A stretch of 64,000 nucleotides of DNA from Candidatus Enterococcus leclercqii (GCF_009933135.1 NZ_MAEH01000016.1:1-64000), one strand, 5' to 3'; numbered from the stretch's first letter, positions 34,683-44,698 are shown. Notes: a model not told the origin generated them from the sequence alone. Made by a program: numbers and translations.

Positions 34683-35042
34683 TTAGCGTTCAATAAATGA
34701 GACAGTCAATCCATTCCACATACTCGCTTCAAATTTTGGATGCCAGGAGTATACAGGAATTGATCTATCTCCACAGTAAAAAGTTTTGGTGATTAATTTC
34801 CCTTCTTGCGGATCCATGTAGCGCACAGTAAAAAAGGAAGGATCAATCAAACGTAAAATCAAAGAGACCTCCGATGTATTTAGAGGTCCCCATACAATAT
34901 CAAGTTTTGTCTTTTTACCAAGAACGTCTCTGACCATATCTCCGTTTGCATTTCTACCGGTGGAACTGCTGTCCAAGGTTTGGATGCCAACAACCATTTC
35001 TTTTGGTATTTTTACTTTGCTGCCAGCAATTAGAAATTCCAT
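34683..35042 (-). CDS. Phage distal-tail-like protein (DUF6711-like)
   Basis: A 119-residue protein from ATG 35040-35042 (MEFLIAGSKVKIPKEM), with AGGAGGAG upstream. A longer frame overlapping the tape-measure gene is rejected. It lies between tape measure and tail spike, where distal tail proteins connect tube and baseplate. The DUF6711 link is from memory of Gram-positive phages. Confidence 0.7.
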   Translation of the reverse strand: MEFLIAGSKVKIPKEMVVGIQTLDSSSTGRNANGDMVRDVLGKKTKLDIVWGPLNTSEVSLILRLIDPSFFTVRYMDPQEGKLITKTFYCGDRSIPVYSWHPKFEASMWNGLTVSFIER

Positions 35043-35052
35043 ATAACTCCTC

Positions 35053-38000
35053 CTATAGATTAAGTTCCACTGTACCGATCTGTTCATGGTATTTGTTGAT
35101 TTCTTTAACAGCAATTCGACCAAATTCTTTGCCACCAATATTGATGATGATATCGCCATTTGGCGCTTGCGTTGGTGTTGCTCCCATAGCAGAGATAGCA
35201 TTCATCAACGTGGTTACCATCGCTGATGTGAAGTCTTGCATCCCGCCGCCTTGGTAGTTCATTTGGTCGTTATTGCTGAAGGTACTATTCGATGGTGCAA
35301 AGCTTGGCTCTTGGAAAATTTCCGGCAAGGTCAAAGCCGAACCAAACATATCCAAGCCAAGATACTCAATGGCTTGTTGGATTAATTCAGCCGCCCTTTG
35401 TGGTTTCTCAAGAGGAATGACCATTTCTTTCTTATTGCCTTCACCCATTCGGTAGAGCCCGTCTTGTGTCACGAGGCCACCATTCTCATACCCCATTTGC
35501 CAAGTTCGACGACCCAACGCCTGTGCTCGAGCTTGAGAGTTGCCGACAAACACGTCAATTCGATTTCGGCCTTTAATAGCACCGCCGACATCTACCGCAT
35601 GGAATCGCTGGCCGTTTAATGTTAGATAGCTTCCTAACTGGTGATATCTTGGATCTACCGCAATATCCCCCATCTTCAGATAACTACCTAACGCATTAAG
35701 CGGGCCGCCTTCCATTGCATTGTTTTCATTAGTGTAAAACGAGACATACGCAGGATTGGAGATTGCACCTTTCCATGCCATCGCTCGATCGACAATATCA
35801 CCACCGCCGCCTAGCGAGGAGCCACTGCTTTGAGGTACAGTTTGCCCATATGTTAAAGGATCGTGAGCGGTGCCACCGAATGGACCAGAACCGCCTGTCC
35901 GTAGTTCATAATGGACGTGCGGACCAGTCGAGTTGCCTGTGTTCCCGACGAGCCCTAGCAGAGATCCTCGTTGAACGTTTTGTCCTGCGGAAACAGCAAT
36001 GCTATGCATATGTCCATAAAGAGTCCGAACACCATTTGCCACTTCTACAGCCACCAGATTACCAAGCCCCGTTCCAGAGCTTCTCGCGTAGGACACACGG
36101 CCAGGATATTGCGCGGGAATTTGTGTCCCAGTTGGCGCAGCGTAGTCGAGACCGTAATGCATCGTTTTTCCAAACAAGTAACCTCGATTTCCAAAACCAG
36201 AAGTAAACGAGTATGGTGGTTGTGAAAAGTGAGGAGCAAAGGCTCCCGCTCCAAATGACGAACCGGCTGCAGCTTTGGCGGCCTCTTCTTCTTGATGTTT
36301 TTTAAATCCAGCATCAAATTTTGATTTGACCCACCCAAGGGCACCGTCTGCCAGTTTTCCAACCGTGCCTTGCGCCATAGACAAAGCAGGTTCAATTGCA
36401 CCTGATAGATTCGTAAATTTGGAGATAGCCGCGTTCAATAGTTTCCCAGGATTGGAGGCATACGACCAAATATCAGAAGCTATTTCTTTGACCCCGTCCC
36501 ATTTTTCTTTGAACCAGTTTCCTATACCACCGGCATAAGCAGGAGCACCAAACATATCAGCTGTTTTAGGACCGCTCAAAACTGAAGTTCCTTTTGGCAA
36601 ATTCACCATTAAATTTCGTTGAGAAGGGAAAATGCCTGTATGCCCGTCAGGGGTATGATAAGCTTCCTGGTAATTACCACCTAGTCCGTCATTGACTAAA
36701 GCCAATCCACCCGGATGGTAATTTGTACCTCTTGCATATGTTGGAATTTCCCACTTAGCAAGTTTCGATCCGCCGGCGCCTACTTTGTCCAATACCCAGT
36801 TAATTCCACCAATTACTCCGTTCACGCCTTTTCCAATCACGCTGGTCATACCATTAAAGATTTTACCCGCACCTTTTTTGACGGCCTCGACTCCCCCACT
36901 CAAGCCTTTACCAATTTTACTGCCGAGTCCAGAGGCCCAATCGCCAATTTTTCCAAAAACTGATGAGGCGGTAGTTTTCATTGTTTCAAAAGATTTGCCC
37001 ATCTCTGTTTTTAGATTGGAGAAGGCGATTGATGCATTCTTCTTAGCCGATTCAGCTTTTGTTGAAATTTTCTCTCCAACATTGTCCCAAACTTCTTTGG
37101 TATTTTTCTTTACATCTGCCCATTTTTGAGAAACACTGGTCCAAATTTCCCCAGCTTTTGTAGTCACCTTATCCTTGGCACCATTCCAAGTCTTTGACGT
37201 CCAATCAGTGACTTTCCCCCATGCTTCAGAGGTGGCCTTCTTGATATCGTCCCATTTCTCACCGATCCACTTTCCAAGTTTCCCAGCAACTTCTTTGATC
37301 TTATCCCAGTTTTTCCAAAGAAGAACTCCGGCAGCGATAGCTAAACCAATCCCCACAACAAGAGGCCCGCCAAGCATCGTGACTAACGCACCTAAGCCAA
37401 ATTTTACAAGGGCAAATGCACCGGCAAAGGATTTCACCATAGAAAGAGCTTTTATTACGCCTGTCACAATTCCAACTACCCCTGAAAGCCCATTTAGTAC
37501 TGCCAATACGCTTACAAACGTGCCAATGGTTAGTACAAAGTTAGAAACTGTTTCACTATGCTCACTAATCCAGTCGCCAATGTCGGATAGTACATCGCCT
37601 AAGCCTTTGAGAACATCAACAATAATGCCGCCTGTCCATTCTGCAATTGGCTGCAAAAAATTATCCCATAACCATTTGAATGCTGGATTCAGGCCTTCAA
37701 TCACCCCGTTGAGCAAGTCAATTGCGCCACTCAACAAATCTAGAAATGCAGGAATGATATTCTCGATTGTAAATTTTGCCAAAGGAAGCAAAACATTCTC
37801 ATAAAACCAAGCTAACCCGCTGCCAATATTCTCGGTCAATGGCTTAATAGATTTAAGCAATTTGTCAATTGACTTTAGTAGCGGCGTAAAGTTTAATTTC
37901 TTGCCCCATTCTTCGGTGGCTCCGGCCATCTCATTAATCTTTTCTAAAAGGCCGTCCACAATTTCCAAGATAGTAGTGAAGATGGATTCGCCAACGCCAC

Positions 38001-40110
38001 CGGCTTTCCACGCTTTCGTGAATTGCTCCGTAATATTGGTGATTGTGTTGTTCCATTCGGTCAGGATTTCAAGGATATGCCCGAGGATTGACTCACCTAA
38101 GCCATTGTCATTCCATGCCCCGCGAAACGCCTCGGCCACTTCATGTAGTAGCTCTAAAATGGCATTCCACTTGTCGAAGTATGACTGGATTAGTTTAGTT
38201 CCCCGGCCATTGTCTTCCCAAGCACGTTTAAAGGCGCCAGCTATATCACCAATGATATTCAGAACATCAGCCAACAGGATTAGGAGATTTTCAATAAATT
38301 TCTGACCGGTGCCGTTCGTCCAGACATCCATAAACGACTTGCCAATAGCAGCCGCCAAACCGATAACTTCACCTAGCGCATACTTCCAGGCGTCGATGAC
38401 TTTCCGGCCTTGACTCTTCCAAGCATCTTGGAATGGTTTGAAAAAGTCCTTCAAAAGTTTTTGAATGTCAGTCATCCACTTAGGCGTCGTGTAGGTTCCA
38501 GTTGCACTACCGAAATCAATACCTGGCGCTTTATTATCCAGGCTGGTGTCTTTATCAGAATCATCATTATCCAGGTTAAGTTTGTTGATCTGGTCAAATC
38601 CCATTAACGATTTTTGGAGTTTTTTGACCTTTTCCTTCGCTTTATCCGCTGATGATCCTGTCTCATTCATCGCTTGGACATTATCATACAAACCACTTGC
38701 GCCGGCTTTGGCTGCCTCGTAGTTCGTACCGAAGATCCCCGCAATGAACGATGCAAACTGACCTGTTAGTTGTGCCAAACCAGCCATCAGCGCATTGATT
38801 GCTGGCATGATTGCAGTGTAAATCGGGTAGAACGCGGTCAACAGGTTTACCTTAATTTGATTTAGTGAAGCGGCAAATTGATCATTCGTTTTCATTGCAG
38901 AGAATAATCCGCCTGCAAGCGCACGAATCGCGCCACCCAATAATTGATACACGATTAATGATGGCAATAATTGTCGCATCGATTGAACCATCGTATTGTT
39001 GCTTCGGCTCATTCGATTGTTTCCGGCTGTTACTTTGTTGGAGCTGCTGGAAAATAGACTTCCAAACTTTCCAACATACCCAAGAGAGCTCTTCAGCCCG
39101 TTTCCGATTCCTCCAAAGCCATGAGAAATGGCGTTGGACATTCGGTTGAAGACGCCACCGTACTTAGATACGGCTCTCTCAGATTGTTTCAAGCCAGAGC
39201 CGGTTTGAGCGGCACCATTGGCGGCTGAACCCGTCTGAATAGAGGATTGGCTCATGGTGTTGTTAATACGTGCCAGAGCTTTTCGCAGGCTATTTGCTCT
39301 ATCCTCTGTTTGAGCATACTCCTGTTGCAGACGGTCATTATCACTAATCAGCTTGACCATTTTTGTGGATTGCTTCTGGATTTCGGCTGAAGTTTTCAGT
39401 GACTGCGGAGTATCCTCATACCCCTTGAATCCACCACTGAAACTACCGACTGGGGTACGTTGATCAGCGTATTCAGCTTTCAGCGTCTTGATCCGTTTGC
39501 GCATGGATTCAATTTGCCCCTCGTTTTGAGCCATGGATTTCGTAATGGTATCCAAAGAAGATGGGACCGTATCAAACTCACGCTTGATGGTATTTGCCAT
39601 CCCTTTTGCTTGATCTTTAAATTTAGACATCTGTGCCTGGGCACGGGCAATCTGTTCGTCGTATTTCACGACTTTTCCAGTATCGCCGGCAGAAGATGCG
39701 GATTGACGCTGTGATTTCAAATAAGCAACTTTTTCTTGAGCCGCTTTCGCCTGCCCCATTTTAGCGTTGATCTCGTTGACCATCGCATCAATTTCTTTGG
39801 TAGCCTTTGGCCGTGCTTTTCGGACGCCAGAAGCAAAATTACTCCCAACATTATCGCCAGATACTTTAGACGTTTTCTCAAGATTAGCCATCGTCTTTTC
39901 GAAATGTTGGTTCATTTTTTCCAGCTGTTTCGTAAAGTTAGTGGCACCTTTGTCGATATCCAGATTCTTTTCAGTTTTACCCATCGTACGGCCGGAAATC
40001 TGTTCGAATCGACTCATCATGCTTTCAATTTGTGGCAAAACTCGCTCAATCGATGCTTGTACTCGTTCCGTATTAACATCCAAGAGGACTTCAAGAGTTT
40101 CCAATTCCAT
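35053..40110 (-). CDS. Phage tape measure protein with M23 peptidase and 3D domains
   Basis: About 1685 residues from ATG 40108-40110 (MELETLEVLL), with AGGTAGGTGAG upstream. The N-terminus is a long coiled coil (about 1-300), then come hydrophobic segments (about 385-460 and 895-960) and repeated W-rich helices (about 985-1060). Near 1285-1395 is an M23 endopeptidase (HYGLDYAAP, HVHYELR). Near 1420-1510 is a 3D/MltA-like domain (GDIAVDPRYHQLGS, HAVDVGGAIKG). It sets tail length and carries wall-cutting enzymes for DNA entry. Confidence 0.92.
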   Translation of the reverse strand: MELETLEVLLDVNTERVQASIERVLPQIESMMSRFEQISGRTMGKTEKNLDIDKGATNFTKQLEKMNQHFEKTMANLEKTSKVSGDNVGSNFASGVRKARPKATKEIDAMVNEINAKMGQAKAAQEKVAYLKSQRQSASSAGDTGKVVKYDEQIARAQAQMSKFKDQAKGMANTIKREFDTVPSSLDTITKSMAQNEGQIESMRKRIKTLKAEYADQRTPVGSFSGGFKGYEDTPQSLKTSAEIQKQSTKMVKLISDNDRLQQEYAQTEDRANSLRKALARINNTMSQSSIQTGSAANGAAQTGSGLKQSERAVSKYGGVFNRMSNAISHGFGGIGNGLKSSLGYVGKFGSLFSSSSNKVTAGNNRMSRSNNTMVQSMRQLLPSLIVYQLLGGAIRALAGGLFSAMKTNDQFAASLNQIKVNLLTAFYPIYTAIMPAINALMAGLAQLTGQFASFIAGIFGTNYEAAKAGASGLYDNVQAMNETGSSADKAKEKVKKLQKSLMGFDQINKLNLDNDDSDKDTSLDNKAPGIDFGSATGTYTTPKWMTDIQKLLKDFFKPFQDAWKSQGRKVIDAWKYALGEVIGLAAAIGKSFMDVWTNGTGQKFIENLLILLADVLNIIGDIAGAFKRAWEDNGRGTKLIQSYFDKWNAILELLHEVAEAFRGAWNDNGLGESILGHILEILTEWNNTITNITEQFTKAWKAGGVGESIFTTILEIVDGLLEKINEMAGATEEWGKKLNFTPLLKSIDKLLKSIKPLTENIGSGLAWFYENVLLPLAKFTIENIIPAFLDLLSGAIDLLNGVIEGLNPAFKWLWDNFLQPIAEWTGGIIVDVLKGLGDVLSDIGDWISEHSETVSNFVLTIGTFVSVLAVLNGLSGVVGIVTGVIKALSMVKSFAGAFALVKFGLGALVTMLGGPLVVGIGLAIAAGVLLWKNWDKIKEVAGKLGKWIGEKWDDIKKATSEAWGKVTDWTSKTWNGAKDKVTTKAGEIWTSVSQKWADVKKNTKEVWDNVGEKISTKAESAKKNASIAFSNLKTEMGKSFETMKTTASSVFGKIGDWASGLGSKIGKGLSGGVEAVKKGAGKIFNGMTSVIGKGVNGVIGGINWVLDKVGAGGSKLAKWEIPTYARGTNYHPGGLALVNDGLGGNYQEAYHTPDGHTGIFPSQRNLMVNLPKGTSVLSGPKTADMFGAPAYAGGIGNWFKEKWDGVKEIASDIWSYASNPGKLLNAAISKFTNLSGAIEPALSMAQGTVGKLADGALGWVKSKFDAGFKKHQEEEAAKAAAGSSFGAGAFAPHFSQPPYSFTSGFGNRGYLFGKTMHYGLDYAAPTGTQIPAQYPGRVSYARSSGTGLGNLVAVEVANGVRTLYGHMHSIAVSAGQNVQRGSLLGLVGNTGNSTGPHVHYELRTGGSGPFGGTAHDPLTYGQTVPQSSGSSLGGGGDIVDRAMAWKGAISNPAYVSFYTNENNAMEGGPLNALGSYLKMGDIAVDPRYHQLGSYLTLNGQRFHAVDVGGAIKGRNRIDVFVGNSQARAQALGRRTWQMGYENGGLVTQDGLYRMGEGNKKEMVIPLEKPQRAAELIQQAIEYLGLDMFGSALTLPEIFQEPSFAPSNSTFSNNDQMNYQGGGMQDFTSAMVTTLMNAISAMGATPTQAPNGDIIINIGGKEFGRIAVKEINKYHEQIGTVELNL

Positions 40111-40119
40111 ATTTCTCAC

Positions 40120-40482
40120 CTACCTTTCTTCTAATACTTTTCTCCGTTCACGAGTTGCTTTGATGGCTTCTGCTTGAGCCAGAAAAATTTCTTGTTCCCG
40201 AGACATCGCTTCCCGTTTCAACTGTTCTTCCGTCTTTGCTTCCTCTACCGCATCCTTGATCTGATTTAGAAATGGATAAGCCTCCTCAAATTTTGGAAAC
40301 TTTTTCGGATCGTTGAAGGCAAAAACTGCAAGCCGTTGTTGGGAGTAATCAAACATGGCCCGTTCCCGCAACTCGTTTTCTTTATTTTTTTTATTCGCTG
40401 CCACCTGAATCATGATTTCCTCAAGGGTCATCTGCCAATATTCAGTGGCCGGTATACCTGCCTCGACAGCTTGAGGATACAT
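40120..40482 (-). CDS. Tail assembly chaperone, downstream frame (gpT-like)
   Basis: A 120-residue charged helical segment. Its frame stays open upstream through the end of the next chaperone gene in the -1 frame (about 40482-40600). No good ribosome site precedes the internal ATG. As in many siphophages it is probably made as a fusion by -1 frameshifting from the upstream gene. It lies just before the tape measure it would chaperone. Confidence 0.7.
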   Translation of the reverse strand: MYPQAVEAGIPATEYWQMTLEEIMIQVAANKKNKENELRERAMFDYSQQRLAVFAFNDPKKFPKFEEAYPFLNQIKDAVEEAKTEEQLKREAMSREQEIFLAQAEAIKATRERRKVLEER

Positions 40483-40514
40483 GTGCTCCAGGAGCTCGGA
40501 CAGAGTATCAAAGT

Positions 40515-40925
40515 TTACAGAAGGCTGCCCGCTTCTGGCTCTTGATCCAAAGATTCCCCACCGGTCACTTCGCTGTCCGCTTTTTTCTCGCCGAAAAAAC
40601 CAGACTCGTCCAAGAATTCATTAATATCCCCGAAGAGATCCATCGTTGTGTGGCCCTCGTCAATGTATTTTTCAAAGGCATCCATAATTACTTTGTCGGT
40701 CACACCGCTAGTTTTGTTCGCCCCCTGAAGAACAATCAGCAGACTATTAGCCGGCGGCAACTTCACTTCGCCTTGCTTTTTAATAAACAGCCCCATAATC
40801 CCTTCGTCTAGTCGTTTTTCGATATTGATGATTGATTTTCCATCCAATCGCAGTTGTAAAGTCAACCCACCAAATGGAAATTCCTTTGTGTTGGGCATTT
40901 GTACCACGTTGTTTTTTGCTGCCAT
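40515..40925 (-). CDS. Tail assembly chaperone (gpG-like)
   Basis: A 136-residue protein with AGGAGG before the ATG. Position after the major tail protein and before the tape measure is that of gpG. A run of six A residues followed by G (minus strand, 40580-40587) lies near its 3' end. The -1 frame from there is open into the next gene, so a programmed -1 shift is likely; the exact slippery site is not certain. Confidence 0.78.
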   Translation of the reverse strand: MAAKNNVVQMPNTKEFPFGGLTLQLRLDGKSIINIEKRLDEGIMGLFIKKQGEVKLPPANSLLIVLQGANKTSGVTDKVIMDAFEKYIDEGHTTMDLFGDINEFLDESGFFGEKKADSEVTGGESLDQEPEAGSLL

Positions 40926-40990
40926 GTAAAATTCCTCCTAATTGATAAAAAATAGAGACCAGGATTTCCCCGGTCTCGATGATCTGTTGA

Positions 40991-41422
40991 TTAGCCTTCT
41001 GATGGTGGTGTTGGTGCAGTAGATGGTGTGATATCTGGCCCATCGCTAACAACCACGCCCAAGTTAAAACCAATCGCTTGGTTGACTTCTGCACCGTCAA
41101 ATTTGTAGTACGGTTCCCCGGTAAATTCGGCTTTCATGCCGTCTGGGAAAGTAATCGTCCAGTCAACGGATTTATTTGTCTCAACCAAGGCGTGAATGTC
41201 ACGGAAGTTATCGCCTTGATAAATAATGGCGAATTCCATATTGTCCACATCCTGAATTCCTTTGATATAAGCTTTCTTTTCTGAGCCCAAGTGAGTGACA
41301 TCCACTTTCTCTGGATCAGAACCCAATGCGGGAATCGATTTAACCGCAGCAACCGGCTTACTCGTAGAACCGTCCTTGTAAGTCAGTACCGTTCCTTTTG
41401 ATAATAGACCTGCAAAATCCAT
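40991..41422 (-). CDS. Major tail tube protein
   Basis: A 143-residue protein (MDFAGLLSKGTVLTYKDG) with AGGAGG upstream. The beta-rich pattern and the blocks VDVTHLGSEKKAYIKG and GEPYYKFDGAEVN are typical of Gram-positive siphophage tail tube proteins. A short proline/threonine tail ends it. It is followed by the chaperone pair. Confidence 0.83.
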   Translation of the reverse strand: MDFAGLLSKGTVLTYKDGSTSKPVAAVKSIPALGSDPEKVDVTHLGSEKKAYIKGIQDVDNMEFAIIYQGDNFRDIHALVETNKSVDWTITFPDGMKAEFTGEPYYKFDGAEVNQAIGFNLGVVVSDGPDITPSTAPTPPSEG

Positions 41423-41435
41423 AGTTTAATTCCTC

Positions 41436-41798
41436 CTATTTCTGGTAAACATATTTCGTGACATTATCAACGACTGCCGATACCTCAATAACAACTCGTT
41501 TAAGGTCGGCAGTATTTGCATCTTTGGCGGTGCCCGTAAAACCAATCGTTCCAAAGGTTTCTAGCACTTGTGTAGCTATGGCAGTAAGGCTGCCTGTTCC
41601 GTATAGCTCAACGGTAATCGTCCACTGAGTTTGCAACTCTTCCCCTAAAGCATCTATCTGATACGGCTTGTTAACTGTCCGATAGATTGCTGTGGGAAAA
41701 GTCGTCCAGTTTGACGGGTAATCCGTAGCAACTTTTTTGATCTCGGGAACCGACTTTAGGACTTCAACTGTCACAGATTTCATGTTGATAGTTTCCAT
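41436..41798 (-). CDS. Tail completion/terminator protein
   Basis: A 120-residue protein just after the HK97 gp10-like gene and just before the tail tube gene. In siphophages this slot holds the tail terminator that caps the tube. Its ATG follows the TAG of the gp10-like gene at once. Assignment is by order and size. Confidence 0.7.
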   Translation of the reverse strand: METINMKSVTVEVLKSVPEIKKVATDYPSNWTTFPTAIYRTVNKPYQIDALGEELQTQWTITVELYGTGSLTAIATQVLETFGTIGFTGTAKDANTADLKRVVIEVSAVVDNVTKYVYQK

Positions 41799-42341
41799 CT
41801 ATTTCAGCTCCTTCAGTCGTTTTTGGACGTGTTCTTTGTAGATATCTGGTGCTTGCTCCACGATTTCCTTCAAGGAAGGATATAAAGCTGGACGTGCCGG
41901 CTGACCGCGGGTTAGGAAGAAGTCTTTCCCTTGGATTGTAATCCGAGGAATACCGTAAATAGCTTCTAAATCTATCTCAACTTCGTCAACCGGAATAAAC
42001 CATGCAGAAGTTGAGTAGACAGGAGTAATCCCTTCTGGCAGATCTTTCTGACTTGCCTGACCAACTGGCCCCGTACCAAACTCGCGATACATGGCTTGCT
42101 CTTTGTCAGACCAGATACGCGCAACAATTTTCCCTTGAGCGTTGATCACTACTTCATTTTTATAGCTTCCGGACAATTCACCACTGCCGTATTTCACGCT
42201 GGAATCGATACGAAGTTCTGTTGCTTGCTTGATTAACTCAGTAATTTCAAACGTTGCATCCCACATCGCATCTTCAAGGATTTTCGGCGTAGCCTTCAGC
42301 TTTCGACGCAAGCTGTCCAGTCCCTTAATCTCAACTCCCAT
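41799..42341 (-). CDS. HK97 gp10-like head-tail connector protein
   Basis: A 180-residue protein from ATG 42339-42341 (MGVEIKGLDSLRRKLKA), with GAGGTG upstream. The N-terminal helix, AREFGTGPVG-like loop (REFGTGPVGQ) and C-terminal FLTRGQPARP...LYPSL block are typical of the gp10 family. Confidence 0.85.
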   Translation of the reverse strand: MGVEIKGLDSLRRKLKATPKILEDAMWDATFEITELIKQATELRIDSSVKYGSGELSGSYKNEVVINAQGKIVARIWSDKEQAMYREFGTGPVGQASQKDLPEGITPVYSTSAWFIPVDEVEIDLEAIYGIPRITIQGKDFFLTRGQPARPALYPSLKEIVEQAPDIYKEHVQKRLKELK

Positions 42342-42684
42342 CAGAAACACCTCGCTTTTTCAACGTGATATTCAGATGAGTAGAAAAAGGTTGAATAGCC
42401 ACAACTTCATAGTCTGGATCCTTGTCCTTTGAAACGTACATACAAATGCCGTCCTTTTCGTTCTGCCCGGCTTTTAGCTGGTATCCTTGATACTTGCATG
42501 TCTTGACGTAAGGAAGGCTCTCACCATAAATCTGAGCCATTACTTGACCACCAGCCGATTGAACATTCATTTGCAATTCTTTGGGGTCCTCCGAGTAGGT
42601 GATTACATCATTCCCCTCATCGTCAGAAGTAACTTTTCGATGTTTCAACCAAACCGTTTGAAGCTCACGCTTTCTTAGGCGCAT
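42331..42684 (-). CDS. Phage head closure/head-tail adaptor protein
   Basis: A 117-residue protein from ATG 42682-42684 (MRLRKRELQTVWLKHRK). A longer upstream frame lies inside the connector gene and is rejected. Position between the gp6-like and gp10-like genes suggests a head-closure (SPP1 gp16-type) protein. Confidence 0.72.
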   Translation of the reverse strand: MRLRKRELQTVWLKHRKVTSDDEGNDVITYSEDPKELQMNVQSAGGQVMAQIYGESLPYVKTCKYQGYQLKAGQNEKDGICMYVSKDKDPDYEVVAIQPFSTHLNITLKKRGVSDGS

Positions 42685-43012
42685 AACGCTTGACCACCTT
42701 CCCAACACGATAACGCCGCAAACCAGATTGAATATCTGGAGGGATATCGATAATGAAAGTTTGAGAAATGCCACCTTCACTACGAGAAGCCTCCCCCTCA
42801 TTTCCTTCACGATTCCATGTAATCACAGCTAATTGGCGAGCATAATAATAGAGTTGTTCTGGAATATCTTCAGAATCCCTCCCGGTAAAATCGAGGACGA
42901 GGATTAAAGCATCCTCGATTAGACCTTTTAGCTTAGCTTTCTCATTCTCGTCACTAACGCCTAAGCGGATTGCTAAGGAATCAGTCATTTCTTTCAGCTT
43001 TTCCTCATCCAT
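42665..43012 (-). CDS. Phage gp6-like head-tail connector
   Basis: A 115-residue helical protein from ATG 43010-43012 (MDEEKLKEM), with AGGAGG upstream. The DFTGRDSEDIPEQL and YYARQLAVITWNREG blocks fit the HK97 gp6/SPP1 gp15 connector family. It follows the capsid gene. Confidence 0.83.
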   Translation of the reverse strand: MDEEKLKEMTDSLAIRLGVSDENEKAKLKGLIEDALILVLDFTGRDSEDIPEQLYYYARQLAVITWNREGNEGEASRSEGGISQTFIIDIPPDIQSGLRRYRVGKVVKRYAPKKA

Positions 43013-43025
43013 CAATTAGACCTCC

Positions 43026-44024
43026 TTACTCTCCGCCAGTGCCGCCAGGAACCGTCACGGATGGCACATAGAGTTTGTGCTTAAACTGAACGATCCGAAC
43101 ATTTTTAGGCTCATATACCCGTTCCCAATTCGTCCCCAAGGCCAACTCTGCATTTGTCGGTGAAGAACCCGCAACAGACTTGCTGGTGAATTTAACACCA
43201 CGCGGGTGAAGCAAGAAGTGTTGTCGATTGACAAGAATATCATCCCCAGCCAACGAATCCCGGTCTGTCTCAGTCGGCACGGGAGCTGCACCATTCCCCA
43301 GTCCAATTGCTCCGGCACCGAAGATGTAAGACGTGAATACACCACCATCTACCGGCATACCGTCGTCCACAATAACCCGTTTGCCCATATAGGTTGGAAT
43401 CTTGGTATTGTCAGAAGCCAACAAGAATTCAATCAAGTTCTGTTTCCGAAGGTTGGCATACACAGAAGAATGAACACCGATTGCTGTCAGTTTTTCTTCT
43501 GCATCCCCCAGTTTATACGAAGCATCAATGAAGGTTTCACCAGTGAAGGCAGCAGCATTTCCAGTTTCGGCAGAAATATCCAGGCTGTTGCTCGCCATTT
43601 TAGTAGCCGCTGAACCAAATACGCCTTTTAGTGTAGACAGCAACGTAACCTGCTGACGACGTGCCCAGTAAGCTGCCACCAGATCACCGATCGCGCGCAT
43701 TGGATCGTCCCCAGACAAAGCCTTGGCCAAGTCATTGGTTTTCCATGCTTTTCCGCGCATCAACAGTGCTGCAATGTCTTGTCCGGCATCAATTTTATCT
43801 GTTTCCAGCGGGGTGCTGTCCGATAGCACTTCATCGTCACCAGCCAGATCATGCCAAAACGGCATATTGATTAATTTCCCGCCCGCCGTGGCCAATTTAT
43901 CCAATTCTGGATCAGCCACCACAATTCCTGATTGATACAAGGCAGATAATTCTGCAGTTCTTTCGATGACGTAGCTGTTAAAAACCTCAGGTACAATTAC
44001 GTCACTAATTAAAGTTTTCGCCAT
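43026..44024 (-). CDS. Major capsid protein
   Basis: A 332-residue protein beginning MAKTLISDVIVPEVFNSYV. The conserved opening, the ALYQSGIV block and the late FLLHPRGVKFTSKS block are typical of HK97-fold major capsid proteins of SPP1/A118-like phages. It follows the scaffold gene, with 11 bases between. Confidence 0.92.
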   Translation of the reverse strand: MAKTLISDVIVPEVFNSYVIERTAELSALYQSGIVVADPELDKLATAGGKLINMPFWHDLAGDDEVLSDSTPLETDKIDAGQDIAALLMRGKAWKTNDLAKALSGDDPMRAIGDLVAAYWARRQQVTLLSTLKGVFGSAATKMASNSLDISAETGNAAAFTGETFIDASYKLGDAEEKLTAIGVHSSVYANLRKQNLIEFLLASDNTKIPTYMGKRVIVDDGMPVDGGVFTSYIFGAGAIGLGNGAAPVPTETDRDSLAGDDILVNRQHFLLHPRGVKFTSKSVAGSSPTNAELALGTNWERVYEPKNVRIVQFKHKLYVPSVTVPGGTGGE

Positions 44025-44035
44025 TTACTATTCCC

Positions 44036-44698
44036 TCATTTCTTATTTTTGGCTTGTTGCTTCAATAACTTCGCACGTTCCGGGTCTTCTGTTAAAATCC
44101 GTCCTTGCTCAGTCAAATTGAAAGATTCTTTAGACCAAGGATTGTTACCAGCAGCAGATTGACCATTTCCTAAAGGTTGATCAGCCGAATTGGCTAGACG
44201 TTTGTTAACCTCAGTTTGCACAGCCTCATCAAATGAACCAGTAGCCTTCGCAAAGGCATCTTTTACCTTTTGATAGGAATCGTTACACGCATCTGCATCA
44301 GAAAAATTCAATAAATCAGTCAGTTCAGCAGGTAGATTATCTTCAGTCAGTTGGACAGTAACTTGAGCTCGTAATTCACGAGCAGTGATATCAGCCTCCC
44401 GTTTCGAAAGAGCATCTTCTCGCTGTTGACGCTCATACTCAGATTTTTGATCTTCATTCATCTGTGCTAGTTTCTCAGCCTCGGTCTTTGCCTGTTGAAT
44501 TTCCTCGTCTTTTTTCTGAACAATGGCTTCGGTAGCTTTCTTTACCTCTGCAGCGATAATTCCAGCCATTTCAGCACGGGTGAATTTTCTTTCTGGCGGA
44601 TCCTGTTGTTGATTTTCATCATCAGCACCAGTCTCTTGTTCGTCGTCTTGTTCAGCAAAAAACTGCAAATTCATTGGCAATTTAAATAAGTCTTTCAT
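44036..44698 (-). CDS. Phage scaffolding protein (DUF4355)
   Basis: A 220-residue acidic, helical protein with a long predicted coiled coil (about 45-110) rich in K, E, Q and A. Such proteins guide capsid assembly and leave before DNA packaging. CGGAGG precedes the ATG. Confidence 0.88.
   Translation of the reverse strand: MKDLFKLPMNLQFFAEQDDEQETGADDENQQQDPPERKFTRAEMAGIIAAEVKKATEAIVQKKDEEIQQAKTEAEKLAQMNEDQKSEYERQQREDALSKREADITARELRAQVTVQLTEDNLPAELTDLLNFSDADACNDSYQKVKDAFAKATGSFDEAVQTEVNKRLANSADQPLGNGQSAAGNNPWSKESFNLTEQGRILTEDPERAKLLKQQAKNKK

Noticed and set aside
35053-40119. Many plus-strand frames of 60-209 codons across the tape-measure gene
   Set aside because: Antisense shadows of a long well-supported gene; no ribosome sites or promoters.
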